Origin: Mycobacterium colombiense
GTDB taxonomy: Bacteria > Actinomycetota > Actinomycetes > Mycobacteriales > Mycobacteriaceae
Reading direction: 5' to 3'
Assembly (NCBI RefSeq): GCF_003284935.1
Contig: NZ_QMEV01000003.1
Coordinates: forward strand, 62,001 to 126,000
DNA: 64,000 bases
This document shows positions 17,097-25,024 of this stretch, one piece after another (position 1 is the first letter of the stretch; each line of letters begins with the position of its first letter). The position numbers and the translations under genes are program-made. Under the pieces are notes generated by a model that saw nothing but the letters and a program-made list of their open reading frames with translations, was not told the DNA's origin and searched no databases.

Positions 17097-18203
17097 TTGC
17101 CTGTCGACAAGAGTGGCCGCTTCTACGTTGTGGGCTCAGTTCCGCTGCTGCACCCGGAGACGCAGACCGTGTCGGAGATGCTCGAGGGGTGGCGCAACCA
17201 GCAACTGTGCCGCAACCTTGCGCACGACACGATCGACCAACGGATCCGGCTTGTCGAGCGGTTCCTCTCCTACACCAATGAGTTCCCGTGGACCTGGACG
17301 CCGGCAATGGTTGAGGAGTTCTTCGGCGATCTGCGCTCAATCCAGAGGTGCAGGCAGTCAACGATCCGTGGGTACCAAAACGCGCTACGGCTGTTCTGTT
17401 CCTACGTCTCCGATCCGGACTATGGCTGGGATCGGGTGTGCGAGCAGCGCTTCGGGACGCACCCGGCCCAGGTGTTCTTCGAGTGGAACACCGCCGCGCA
17501 CGTCCAAGACAATGAACAGGCGCCGCAAAAGCGTGCCTTCGCCAAACAGGAGCTGCAGGAGCTCTTCGACCATGCCGACGACCAGGTGTCGTTGATCGCC
17601 GCCTCCGGACGCAAGGGCTGGTTGCCGGCCTACCGCGACACCGTGATGTTCAAACTCGCCTACTCGTACGGGCTGCGGTTCAACGAACTACGGCATCTTC
17701 AGACCGTAGACTTCGCCGGCAATCCCCACGCGCGTGAATTCGGTCGCTACGGGCTGGTTCACGTGCGCTACGGCAAGGCCAAGAAGGGCTCGCCACCCAA
17801 ACGCCGCAGCGTGCTCACCGTGTTCGATTGGACGCCCGAAGTGATCGCCGACTGGCTCGCTCATGGACAGCCCTACATCGACGACGGGATCGATCTGTTC
17901 CCCAGCGAGCGTGGAGCGCTCGTCGCCGAGGACACCCTGCTGCGCCGATTCCGCCGCTATTGCGACACTCTCGGATTCTCGCCCGGGCTGGATCTGCACT
18001 CGCTACGCCGTTCGTATGCCACCCATCTGATCGAAGACGGCTGGGACCCGATGTTCGTGCAGCATCAGCTGGGCCACGAGCACGCCAGCACCACGTCGCT
18101 TTACACCTGTGTGTCCAGCGACTACCGCATCCGTACCCTGCGCCGCGTACTGGACGCCACCATCCACGACGCCCTGGCACTCGCTGACGAGGAGACCTCA
18201 TGA
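17097..18203 (+). CDS. Tyrosine recombinase/integrase, complete catalytic set
   Basis: 368 residues from the TTG at 17097, chosen because TTGGAGG lies 5 bases upstream (a TTG at 17085 is also open). An N-terminal SAM-like core-binding domain (about 20-110) precedes the catalytic domain. The catalytic residues are in place: Arg194 (YGLRFNEL), a Lys in the YGKAKKG turn near 226-231, His301-x-x-Arg304 (HSLRRSYATH), His327 (LGHEHAS) and Tyr336. So it should cut and rejoin DNA. It overlaps the XRE gene by 4 bases. The gene faces away from the repeat array at 14.9-16.6 kb, as intI does from its cassettes. Confidence 0.93.
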   Translation: MPVDKSGRFYVVGSVPLLHPETQTVSEMLEGWRNQQLCRNLAHDTIDQRIRLVERFLSYTNEFPWTWTPAMVEEFFGDLRSIQRCRQSTIRGYQNALRLFCSYVSDPDYGWDRVCEQRFGTHPAQVFFEWNTAAHVQDNEQAPQKRAFAKQELQELFDHADDQVSLIAASGRKGWLPAYRDTVMFKLAYSYGLRFNELRHLQTVDFAGNPHAREFGRYGLVHVRYGKAKKGSPPKRRSVLTVFDWTPEVIADWLAHGQPYIDDGIDLFPSERGALVAEDTLLRRFRRYCDTLGFSPGLDLHSLRRSYATHLIEDGWDPMFVQHQLGHEHASTTSLYTCVSSDYRIRTLRRVLDATIHDALALADEETS

Positions 18204-18547
18204 AACGCCAAGTCGATTACACCTGGCGGCTCGCCGAAATCATGGCCGCCCACGGCATGCACAACAGCACCGACCTGATCCCCCGCCTGGCCGAGCGCGG
18301 CATTCAACTGTCGCGGCCGCAGGTGTATCGCGTGGTTCATCAACGGCCCGAACGGGTTTCGGTGCAACTCTTGGCGGCCCTATGTGACATCTTCGGTTGC
18401 GGAATCGAAGATCTCATCACCGTCACCGCGACCGACATCCGTCGCAAGAAAACGGCCTCATCAACCGCCACGCCCTCCGCCAACGTCGTCGAGCTGAACA
18501 AGTCGGTACGGCCAAGGCGTGCGCGGGTGATCCGCGATGCCGATTAA
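18200..18547 (+). CDS. XRE/Cro-type helix-turn-helix protein of the recombinase module
   Basis: 115 residues; the ATG overlaps the recombinase stop (ATGA). A Cro/CI-like HTH spans about residues 8-70: LAEIMAAHGMH, LSRPQVYRVVHQRPERVS and LLAALCDIFGCGIEDLI, the usual five-helix pattern. The tail is basic (RRKK, RPRRARVIR). It could regulate the operon through the direct repeats at 17042-17075 or act as a directionality factor. It overlaps the next gene by 11 bases, so all three proteins are made together. Confidence 0.85.
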   Translation: MKRQVDYTWRLAEIMAAHGMHNSTDLIPRLAERGIQLSRPQVYRVVHQRPERVSVQLLAALCDIFGCGIEDLITVTATDIRRKKTASSTATPSANVVELNKSVRPRRARVIRDAD

Positions 18548-20027
18548 TCCCAATCGGCGATCCACCACGCGAGGACGACCACGAGTCACCAACGGAGCAT
18601 CTCGGTGCAGCCGATGCGAGCGCATGGCCAACCGGTTGCGCGTGTACTGGCCCGGCGACCAACTCTGCAACAGCTGCTTCTACACCGCCATGCGCACCCA
18701 CGGCATCTGCCCGCACTGCGGACACGACGGGGTGCTGCCGGGCCGACTCAACCACGCCGATCAGCGCCCGGTATGCCTAAAGTGCGCCGGCATCCCCGGC
18801 ATCCACCGTTGCCGAAACTGCGGCGCGGAAGGCGAAATGTATCGACGCCGACAGTGCGCACGCTGTGCCCTGCGCGAAGACCTCACACCCTTGATCGTCG
18901 AGGGCGCGGTAGACCCGGGCGCCATGGCCACGATCGTCGAAATCCTCTGTGGCGTTGAGCGACCCGAAAGCATCCTCACCTGGAAACGCTCCCCCACAGT
19001 CCAGGCCCTCCTGAAGGCGCTCGCAAGCGGCAATATCCCGCTGACCCACGAGGGCCTCGACGCGGCCGGGGGCGGCCGCCACATCTCGCACCTGCGCAGC
19101 CTGCTTGAACACCATGACCTGCTGCCCCGCCGCGACGAACACCTGGCCCGCTTCGAGTCATGGCTGGCCGCCAAGCTCGACAACATTGCATCGCCCACGG
19201 TGAGAGCGCCCGTTGAACAATTCGCAACATGGCACCACTTGCGCCGGCTACGCCGCAACTCCGCGCCCGGTCAGGCCAATGACGGCCCGAAACGCGCCGC
19301 CAAACAAGAGGTCACCGAGACGATCAAGTTCCTCACCTGGCTGGAGGCCACCCATCACCGCACCGCGGCCACCTGCCGTCACCAAGACGTCGACGAATAC
19401 CTCGCTTCCGGGCCCACCACACGCCATCTGATCCGCACCCTCTTCGTCTGGGCCAAGAAAAGCAAGATCAACACCACCGTGGTCATCGATCATCGACAAG
19501 CCAAGACCACCCGCACGCTGACCCAAGAGCAGCGCCTGGCCTGGCTTAAAGAACTCCTCACCGGCGAAGCGGAATCGCTGCCCTATCGTGTTGCCGGCAC
19601 CCTGCTGCTGCTTTACGCCCAACCACTAACCAGAATCGTGGCGTTGAAGACCACGGCGGTCGTATCCAGCCCACGCGAGATGCGCATATCCCTTGGCGCC
19701 GAACCAATTCCTGTCCCAGGTCCCTTCGCTGGGCTGCTTAGCCACCACCTCCGCAACCGGCCCAACCTCCGCACCGGCGGCGGCATGGTGGCCAACCCGT
19801 GGCTGTTCCCCGGCTACCGCCCCGGCACGCACCTCGACCCGCAATCGATCATGCTGCGACTGCGGAAACTAGGAGTCAACCTTCTAGGCGGACGCAACTC
19901 GGCGCTCCAGAACCTGGTCGCCGAAATACCGCCTCCCCTCGTGGCTGAACTGCTCGGCTATAGCTACCAAGTTACCCAACGCCACGCCGAACTCGCCGCC
20001 CAACCATGGTCGCGATACGTCACGTAA
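18537..20027 (+). CDS. Multi-zinc-ribbon protein with degenerate tyrosine-recombinase domain
   Basis: 496 residues. The N-terminal 110 residues carry six CxxC pairs (Cys 24/27, 44/47, 58/61, 80/83, 92/95, 107/110), enough for three zinc ribbons. The C-terminal half keeps the outline of a tyrosine recombinase: an Arg in YAQPLTRIVAL at the box I site, GGRNSAL where HxLR is expected, and LGYSYQVTQRHAELA where LGH...Y is expected, so the active-site His is Tyr and the catalytic Tyr is His. It is therefore probably a non-cutting DNA-binding partner of the first recombinase. The stop codon lies in an inverted partial repeat. Confidence 0.82.
   Translation: MPINPNRRSTTRGRPRVTNGASRCSRCERMANRLRVYWPGDQLCNSCFYTAMRTHGICPHCGHDGVLPGRLNHADQRPVCLKCAGIPGIHRCRNCGAEGEMYRRRQCARCALREDLTPLIVEGAVDPGAMATIVEILCGVERPESILTWKRSPTVQALLKALASGNIPLTHEGLDAAGGGRHISHLRSLLEHHDLLPRRDEHLARFESWLAAKLDNIASPTVRAPVEQFATWHHLRRLRRNSAPGQANDGPKRAAKQEVTETIKFLTWLEATHHRTAATCRHQDVDEYLASGPTTRHLIRTLFVWAKKSKINTTVVIDHRQAKTTRTLTQEQRLAWLKELLTGEAESLPYRVAGTLLLLYAQPLTRIVALKTTAVVSSPREMRISLGAEPIPVPGPFAGLLSHHLRNRPNLRTGGGMVANPWLFPGYRPGTHLDPQSIMLRLRKLGVNLLGGRNSALQNLVAEIPPPLVAELLGYSYQVTQRHAELAAQPWSRYVT
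20013..20023 (-). repeat. Inverted partial copy of the palindromic repeat at the 3' end of the module
   Basis: On the minus strand this reads GTGACGTATCG; nine bases (GTGACGTAT) equal the right half of copies 1-4, in the opposite orientation, and it overlaps the last codons of the degenerate recombinase gene. It might mark the far end of the element; a chance match is also possible. Confidence 0.35.
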
Positions 20028-20048
20028 CAATTTGAAGCACAACATTTT

Positions 20049-20588
20049 TCACGTCTCAGCATCGACCGGCTCAAAGACAATTACGTGACGCGTGCCGCTT
20101 CGCTGAAGGTAGGTGTCGTGCGCAGGCCACATCTGGTTGAGCCTTGGCATGTTGTGCGCGACCTCTTCCTCTGTGGCCGGGCGGGCAAGGTAGTTTGTAG
20201 TGGCGCCGTTGATCTCGATGCGCGCCTTGGGGTCGGCGAGCAGGTTTCTTGGCCAACTGGATGTTGCTTCTAGTCCGAAGTTCTCGCATACGGCGACGAG
20301 ATTCTTGCCGTCGCGGACAAAGAACAGGGGAACGGTCCGCTCTTTGCCACTTCGTCTGCCTCGCGTCGTGAGCAACATTGTTGGCATATGGGGTCCACCT
20401 AGCGACAGTCGGCCACGGCTCGCGCGGATCAAGGCCCGGTCGACTCGTGAACCAGCGTGTTTCATCAACAGGGAGAACCAGTGATAGTGGCCGACGCGCC
20501 GCATTACACGTAGATACAGCTGATACAGGTCATCGGTCATCGCGCCTATGCGCGATCCCGATTCGGCGTGATCGTCGCGCGTCGCCAT
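20049..20588 (-). CDS. Deazaflavin (F420)-dependent nitroreductase/quinone reductase family (Ddn-like)
   Basis: 179 residues from the ATG at 20586-20588. The split-barrel core of the Ddn family is visible: MLLTTRGRRSGKERTVPLFFV with the following KNLVAVCENFG, then SSWPRNLLADPKARIEI and a C-terminal TRHVIVFEPV. These enzymes use reduced F420 to reduce quinones, nitroimidazoles or other substrates. It lies 29 bases after the DinB-type gene on the same strand, so the two probably share the promoter controlled by the PadR operators. Confidence 0.9.
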   Translation of the reverse strand: MATRDDHAESGSRIGAMTDDLYQLYLRVMRRVGHYHWFSLLMKHAGSRVDRALIRASRGRLSLGGPHMPTMLLTTRGRRSGKERTVPLFFVRDGKNLVAVCENFGLEATSSWPRNLLADPKARIEINGATTNYLARPATEEEVAHNMPRLNQMWPAHDTYLQRSGTRHVIVFEPVDAET

Positions 20589-20617
20589 CAATCCGTCCTT
20601 CCGTAGGATGCACCCGG

Positions 20618-21436
20618 CTAAACAGGCTCGAAGCAAGATTGCAGCTTCAGCGCCTTCCACGGCCGTCTTCCCCCGACGATGCGTAGACCCCGGAGCGCGG
20701 CAGTGAACGGTCCGATGCGTTGGATTAGCAGCGTGATCATCGTTGACGCCGGCACCTTTACAACAGCGTCCGGCCGGTCGCCCGGACGGCGCGGGCGCGA
20801 TTCCGCGATGCCGTCATGAACATGCACCACGTAGGGTCGAGCGTCAGGGATCTGCAGAGCCACGCAGATGTCGGTGGTGGGGGCGATCGCCCCACTGAGG
20901 TATGCGGGCGCGACCTCCAGGCCCTCGCGCAGCAGGAGCAACATGTCGCGCTCACGGATCTCCCAGGGCACACCGACCGATCGCGCGATGTCCTCTCCGT
21001 GCAGGATCAAGTCGAAGAGCCAATTGATCTGCACGACTACTCCGGAAACCATGGCACCGCAATGAAACTCAGCCGTGTAGTCATCGGGCAGGCTGTCAAA
21101 GAACGCGTCTATCACCGGTTCGAGCGCCGAGAGTTGGTCAAGCAGCTCCGGAATTGGTGCCATTGCCGCCAACATCTCTTCGTGGTTGATCCGATCGAGC
21201 TCGCGTGGGTAGCGGGCGCGGCGGAAGTCCCGCCCCTCGGCGATCGCCTGATAGCGGCGCGCGACACAGAGCACGTGGGCGATGACCTGATGGACCGTCC
21301 AATCCAACCCTCGTCGCCGAGCCTGGGGATCCGCGGAGCGAGCCACCCCATAGAACCGTTTCCGCGCCTCATCGATGCGTTCCCGCAGTTCGTCCCTGGT
21401 GGTGTCGACGAGTGCCACGCATCCGGTGTCGTTCAT
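20618..21436 (-). CDS. Mycothiol-dependent maleylpyruvate isomerase-type (DinB fold) protein
   Basis: 272 residues with GGAGG upstream of the ATG. The N-terminal DinB-like four-helix domain has DWTVHQVIAHVLCVARRYQ, and NWLFDLILHGEDIARSVG provides the histidines that usually hold metal in mycothiol-dependent isomerases and S-transferases. The C-terminal 90 residues look like the SCP2-like extension of this family. The likely role is a mycothiol-linked isomerase or transferase of unknown substrate. It is divergent from the PadR gene. Confidence 0.82.
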   Translation of the reverse strand: MNDTGCVALVDTTRDELRERIDEARKRFYGVARSADPQARRRGLDWTVHQVIAHVLCVARRYQAIAEGRDFRRARYPRELDRINHEEMLAAMAPIPELLDQLSALEPVIDAFFDSLPDDYTAEFHCGAMVSGVVVQINWLFDLILHGEDIARSVGVPWEIRERDMLLLLREGLEVAPAYLSGAIAPTTDICVALQIPDARPYVVHVHDGIAESRPRRPGDRPDAVVKVPASTMITLLIQRIGPFTAALRGLRIVGGRRPWKALKLQSCFEPV

Positions 21437-21449
21437 CTGCGCCTCCGTA

Positions 21450-21490
21450 CTCCAGTGTGGAGATTAAGTAAGTTACTCCATAATGGAGTA
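21450..21490. promoter_or_regulatory. Two palindromic PadR operators between divergent genes
   Basis: CTCCA-GTG-TGGAG (21450-21462) and the perfect 17-base TACTCCAT-A-ATGGAGTA (21474-21490) share the ACTCCA/TGGAG arms, 24 bases between centres of arms. They fill the short gap between the DinB-type gene and padR, as expected of sites bound by the PadR protein. Confidence 0.72.
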
Positions 21491-21500
21491 TTGTCAAGGG

Positions 21501-22124
21501 ATGACCTCGCAGCCGACCACCACATCGTTCGCGCTCCTGGGTCTGTTGGGCATCAAGCCGTGGACCGCCTACGAAATCGTGGCGCAGATCAAACGCGGCA
21601 TGCACTTCTTCTGGCCGCGATCGGATGCCCATCTGTACGCGGAGCTCAAGCGCTTAGTCGAACGTGGACACGCCACCGCCGAGGTTGTCGACGGCCGCAG
21701 AAAACAAGCCACGCGCTACACCATCACACCGGAAGGCCGCGCGGCGCTTGAGGAGTGGTTCGGCAGCGAACCAGCGGCGCCGCTGCTCGAAGTCGAGGGG
21801 TTCCTCAGGCTGTTCCTCGGCGACCAGGCCACCAAAGAGGAGCTTCGCGCGGCCCTGGAAGCGACCGCGCGCCACGCTCGCGAATTGCATGCCAAGGGCA
21901 CAACACTCGTCGAAGAACTGCTCGACACGGGCGGCCCGTTCCCGCATCGGCTTCACCTCATCGAACGTCAGTCTACGTTCATTGGCGACTTCTACCGCAG
22001 CCTCATCGAATGGTGCGAACAGTCAATAACCGAGATCGAGGAATGGCCCGACACTCGCGACGTCGGCCTAACGCCCAGGGGACGTGCTCAGTGGGAGCGG
22101 ATACTCGCTGAACCCAAGCCCTAG
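21501..22124 (+). CDS. PadR-family transcriptional regulator
   Basis: 207 residues from the ATG at 21501 (MTSQPTT); an ATG at 21483 lies inside the operator and is less likely. The winged helix of PadR is clear: FALLGLLGIKPWTAYEIVAQI, HLYAELKRLVERGHA and the wing QATRYTITPEGRAAL. The C-terminal Vir/PadR_C helical domain (about 95-180) dimerises the protein. It should repress itself and the divergent oxidoreductase/DinB operon; such regulators respond to phenolics or drugs. Confidence 0.9.
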   Translation: MTSQPTTTSFALLGLLGIKPWTAYEIVAQIKRGMHFFWPRSDAHLYAELKRLVERGHATAEVVDGRRKQATRYTITPEGRAALEEWFGSEPAAPLLEVEGFLRLFLGDQATKEELRAALEATARHARELHAKGTTLVEELLDTGGPFPHRLHLIERQSTFIGDFYRSLIEWCEQSITEIEEWPDTRDVGLTPRGRAQWERILAEPKP

Positions 22125-22309
22125 ACCGTCGCGCGATCGCCGCTCCCGACACGGTTTCCTTCGTCGATCCTGCCAACCGCTCCCACCACGCGGGTACCCG
22201 ACGGGGTGAATACGACGGAATCGAATATGCGGCTTTACCGGTAGGCCGCATTGCGCTGGGCGACATCAACCCTGCCCCTTATCCAAGCTCGTCCGGAACG
22301 GACACTCGC

Positions 22310-22654
22310 CTATCGCGCAAGGCCGAGGAATGCCATCATCGCTCGCTCGATCTCGACGACTTGCTCCGCTGTCAGCCGGCCGACTCGGGTGTGGACGTTC
22401 GACCTTTTGACTGTTGTGAGCTTGTCGATCATCACGTCACTGTCGTGATCAAGTCCGGATAACCGGCCGTCTACGCCGGCTATCCGGATGCGCATCAACG
22501 GCGCGTCCAACAGCGTGCTGGACATCGGAGCAACCGTCACTGAATTCGTGGCGGCAAAGAGATCATCCTGAACAATGACCGCGGGACGCGGTTTGGTCGC
22601 GTAGACACCCCCCGCTACGGTCCAGATCTCCCCTCTGTTCACTCCTCGTCCCAT
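22310..22654 (-). CDS. mazF: MazF-family toxin (endoribonuclease)
   Basis: Up to 114 residues; the ATG at 22654 or the GTG at 22642, which overlaps the antitoxin stop as GTGA, may be the start. The MazF/PemK barrel is clear: [22 protein letters not shown] (the conserved R-P), [10 protein letters not shown], then [15 protein letters not shown]. MazF enzymes cut single-stranded RNA at short sequence motifs. It follows its antitoxin with overlap, the usual order. Confidence 0.92.
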   Translation of the reverse strand: MGRGVNRGEIWTVAGGVYATKPRPAVIVQDDLFAATNSVTVAPMSSTLLDAPLMRIRIAGVDGRLSGLDHDSDVMIDKLTTVKRSNVHTRVGRLTAEQVVEIERAMMAFLGLAR

Positions 22655-22845
22655 GGCGTCGAGATTGCCTCAATGAAGTCCTGGTCATCGGTGCTTTCGT
22701 CCGCTCGTGCGACCAACGAAGCCTGCCGATGCGCCTCGGCGGCAAAACTCTCAGTGCGCACGTCAGGCACCCAGACCTGCAGGGGCCGCAGGCCCCGCTC
22801 CCGCATCCGCCGTCTGTACTCGCCGACCCTGTCCCTCACTGCCAT
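22639..22845 (-). CDS. mazE: MazE-like antitoxin (DUF3018 type)
   Basis: 68 residues. [21 protein letters not shown] is the short DNA-binding/fold segment of the DUF3018 antitoxins, and the acidic C-terminal tail ([16 protein letters not shown]) is the part that would block MazF. A palindrome 9 bases upstream of the ATG fits autoregulation. The transcript seems leaderless (see the promoter entry), which matches the lack of a ribosome site. Confidence 0.88.
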   Translation of the reverse strand: MAVRDRVGEYRRRMRERGLRPLQVWVPDVRTESFAAEAHRQASLVARADESTDDQDFIEAISTPWDEE

Positions 22846-22866
22846 GCCACCATGTTACATGTAACG
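22846..22866 (-). promoter_or_regulatory. mazEF promoter: GTTACATGTAAC palindrome and -10 TAACAT
   Basis: The 12-base palindrome GTTACATGTAAC spans 22854-22865. On the minus strand TAACAT (22857-22852) fits the mycobacterial TANNNT -10 box and ends 6 bases before the A of the ATG at 22845, so transcription should start at or next to the start codon. The operator overlaps the -10 box. Confidence 0.6.
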
Positions 22867-23082
22867 CGGAATCTGGGCAGCCGAATGGTGTGGCCCGTAC
22901 ACACCCCAACCGCGTTTGTCCGTGGCGCTGCGAGACCAGCAGCGTCCCCCCGGCCGCCTTTCAGCCGATTCACCACTCCACATCGGGATCAATATGGCGG
23001 GATCGAATATGGCGGGCTACCAGTAGGATCCACCGTTTTCACCCGATGAATCACGGATTGACGTTGCTAGTCTGGGAGTACG

Positions 23083-23529
23083 TCAGTCTCGTGAATTGTT
23101 CGCGTGCGCGACCCGAGATTGCCACGCCATCACCGCCGGAATGCCGAACAGCTCCAACGCAATCGCCGCGACGAAGACCGGATGCGGACGGTCCGTCGTC
23201 CGCCACGAGACCAAGCGCGCCAGGCCGCCGGCGAACACGACGGCAGTCAGGCCACGGACGAGGCTGGTCCGTCGTTCGATGCGCGGTATGGCTGACCAGA
23301 TGACCGGCGCAGTGGCGAACCAGAAGGCGCTTATGAAGCGGTACTCGCTATCGGTGGTCGGATCCGGCGTGCGTGCGCTCGGCAATGCTTTCGGGCCAAC
23401 GGCCATCCCCGCCAGCCCCGACAGGAATGGGATCAGCGAAAGTACTCCGAGCGTCACCTGCAACGCTCGGCGGCCACCGTCGCGGTGAGTCAGCGGCTGA
23501 ATCGGCAATGTCAACGCGTCTGCACCCAT
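23083..23529 (-). CDS. DUF4345-type four-helix membrane protein
   Basis: About 148 residues from the ATG at 23529 (a TTG four codons earlier is also open). Membrane segments: [60 protein letters not shown] and [31 protein letters not shown] and [23 protein letters not shown] are typical of DUF4345. The role is unknown. It stands alone between mazEF and the P450 operon. Confidence 0.75.
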   Translation of the reverse strand: MGADALTLPIQPLTHRDGGRRALQVTLGVLSLIPFLSGLAGMAVGPKALPSARTPDPTTDSEYRFISAFWFATAPVIWSAIPRIERRTSLVRGLTAVVFAGGLARLVSWRTTDRPHPVFVAAIALELFGIPAVMAWQSRVAHANNSRD

Positions 23530-23822
23530 GCTTCCAGTCAAGCACTACTACGCGGCGTAGTCGATAGCTATCGAAACCTAAACTGACAAGATCGGTACCG
23601 GAGCCACTGAGCGCACGTTCCTTTCCGGCAAACCATCACTAGCGAAGCTGAACGGCTGCTTCGGCCCCCTGGACTGACTGATGGCGCGGGTCGACCCCCG
23701 CCTCTCGCCTGTCCCCGCTCGCCCAGTCGACACTTGAGCCGGAGGGCGGCGCAATGCCTCTCCCCCTGCGGGGCCGCGCACTTCGACAAGTCAGTGGGAA
23801 GTCTGAGGCATCGCCGCCGAGT

Positions 23823-25013
23823 TCAGGCCGCGATCAGCCGCAGCGGCAGGTGTTCGTGGCGGTGGATGATGTTGTTGATCGCCCAGGTCGGCTCGGCGGC
23901 GATCTCGATGCGCTCGACGGCCTCGGTGAGGGCTTTGAGCATTGCGGTGGTCTCGAGCCGCGCAAGGGCTTGGCCGGCGCAGGCGTGCGCGCCGTTGCCG
24001 AACCCGACGTGGCGTCCAGCGTCGTTGCGGATGTCGAAGACGTCGGGAGCATCCCATTCGCGTTCGTCACGGTTGGCTGAGGCGTAAATGACCAGTAGCC
24101 GGGCGCCAGCAGCGATGGGCGTCCCCTCGATCTCTGTGCTGTGCAATGTCTTTCGGGTGAAGGCGCGGAGCGGGGATTCGTAGCGCACGACTTCGTTGAC
24201 GGCGTTGGGGATCAAAGCGGGATCGCTTTTGAGCAGTTCCCATTGGTCGGGGTGTTTGGCGAACAGGTAGATGGCATTAGAGATAGCGCTGATGGTGGTG
24301 TCCAGGGACGGGGCGATGTAATCGATCAGCAGCGGCGGCACTTCATCGACGGCGAGGTTGCCCTCGTCGACAGCAGTGAGGAGTTCATGGGCCATGCTGC
24401 CGGGTAGCACGTTGCGGTCGCGTACGACGCGGCGGGCGAAGCGCAGCATTTGTAGGCTGAGTGGTACGGCCCTGAGCGCCTGCAGGTTCGCCGGTCCGAG
24501 GACGTCGAATGTGGCTGCGCCCCAGTCGAGTAACCGGGCTCGTTGATCACGAGGCCAACCCACCAGATCGGGCACAACGGCCAGCGGCAGGGCCGTGGCG
24601 AGATCGGCGACCGCGTCCACCCGTTCCCGGTGCACGGCGACCTCGACGATGGCGCGGGCTTGGGCATCGATGTCGTCGCCGAGCGCACGCAGGGCCCGGG
24701 GCATCATGCGGTGCGCGAGGAGTTTTCGGCGCCGGTCATGGTCGGCGCCGTCGCTGTTGAGGGTGGTGCCGCGCGACAGTCGGTTGGTCAGCGGGTTGGC
24801 TGCGACTCCCTGTCCGGAGAGGAACTGGCCGTCGTCGCGCAGGGTGGCCTTGCATGCGGCGTAGCGCGGCAGGGCATAGAGGCGGTGGCGGGCCAGCCAC
24901 ACAACGGGCCCTAGTTCGCGCAAGGCGCGGTAGTGCGGGTGGGGATCGAGGATGGCTGCGCGGGTGTAGATGTCGGGCCGGTACACCGGCACAGCAGGGG
25001 GGCGACGAAACAC
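23823..25013 (-). CDS. Cytochrome P450, last gene of the catabolic operon
   Basis: 396 residues from the GTG at 25013, twelve bases after the stop of the preceding gene; longer readings would overlap it. The heme-thiolate loop is FGNGAHACAGQALARLE, the K-helix ExxR is in NEVVRYESPLRA, and the I-helix region IAPSLDTTISAISNAI has the acid-Thr pair but Ser where Gly is usual. So it should be a working monooxygenase that needs ferredoxin and its reductase from elsewhere, as none is adjacent. Its operon suggests hydroxylation of an aromatic or cyclic substrate. The CYP family cannot be assigned here. Confidence 0.9.
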   Translation of the reverse strand: MFRRPPAVPVYRPDIYTRAAILDPHPHYRALRELGPVVWLARHRLYALPRYAACKATLRDDGQFLSGQGVAANPLTNRLSRGTTLNSDGADHDRRRKLLAHRMMPRALRALGDDIDAQARAIVEVAVHRERVDAVADLATALPLAVVPDLVGWPRDQRARLLDWGAATFDVLGPANLQALRAVPLSLQMLRFARRVVRDRNVLPGSMAHELLTAVDEGNLAVDEVPPLLIDYIAPSLDTTISAISNAIYLFAKHPDQWELLKSDPALIPNAVNEVVRYESPLRAFTRKTLHSTEIEGTPIAAGARLLVIYASANRDEREWDAPDVFDIRNDAGRHVGFGNGAHACAGQALARLETTAMLKALTEAVERIEIAAEPTWAINNIIHRHEHLPLRLIAA

Positions 25014-25024
25014 GTGGACGATTC

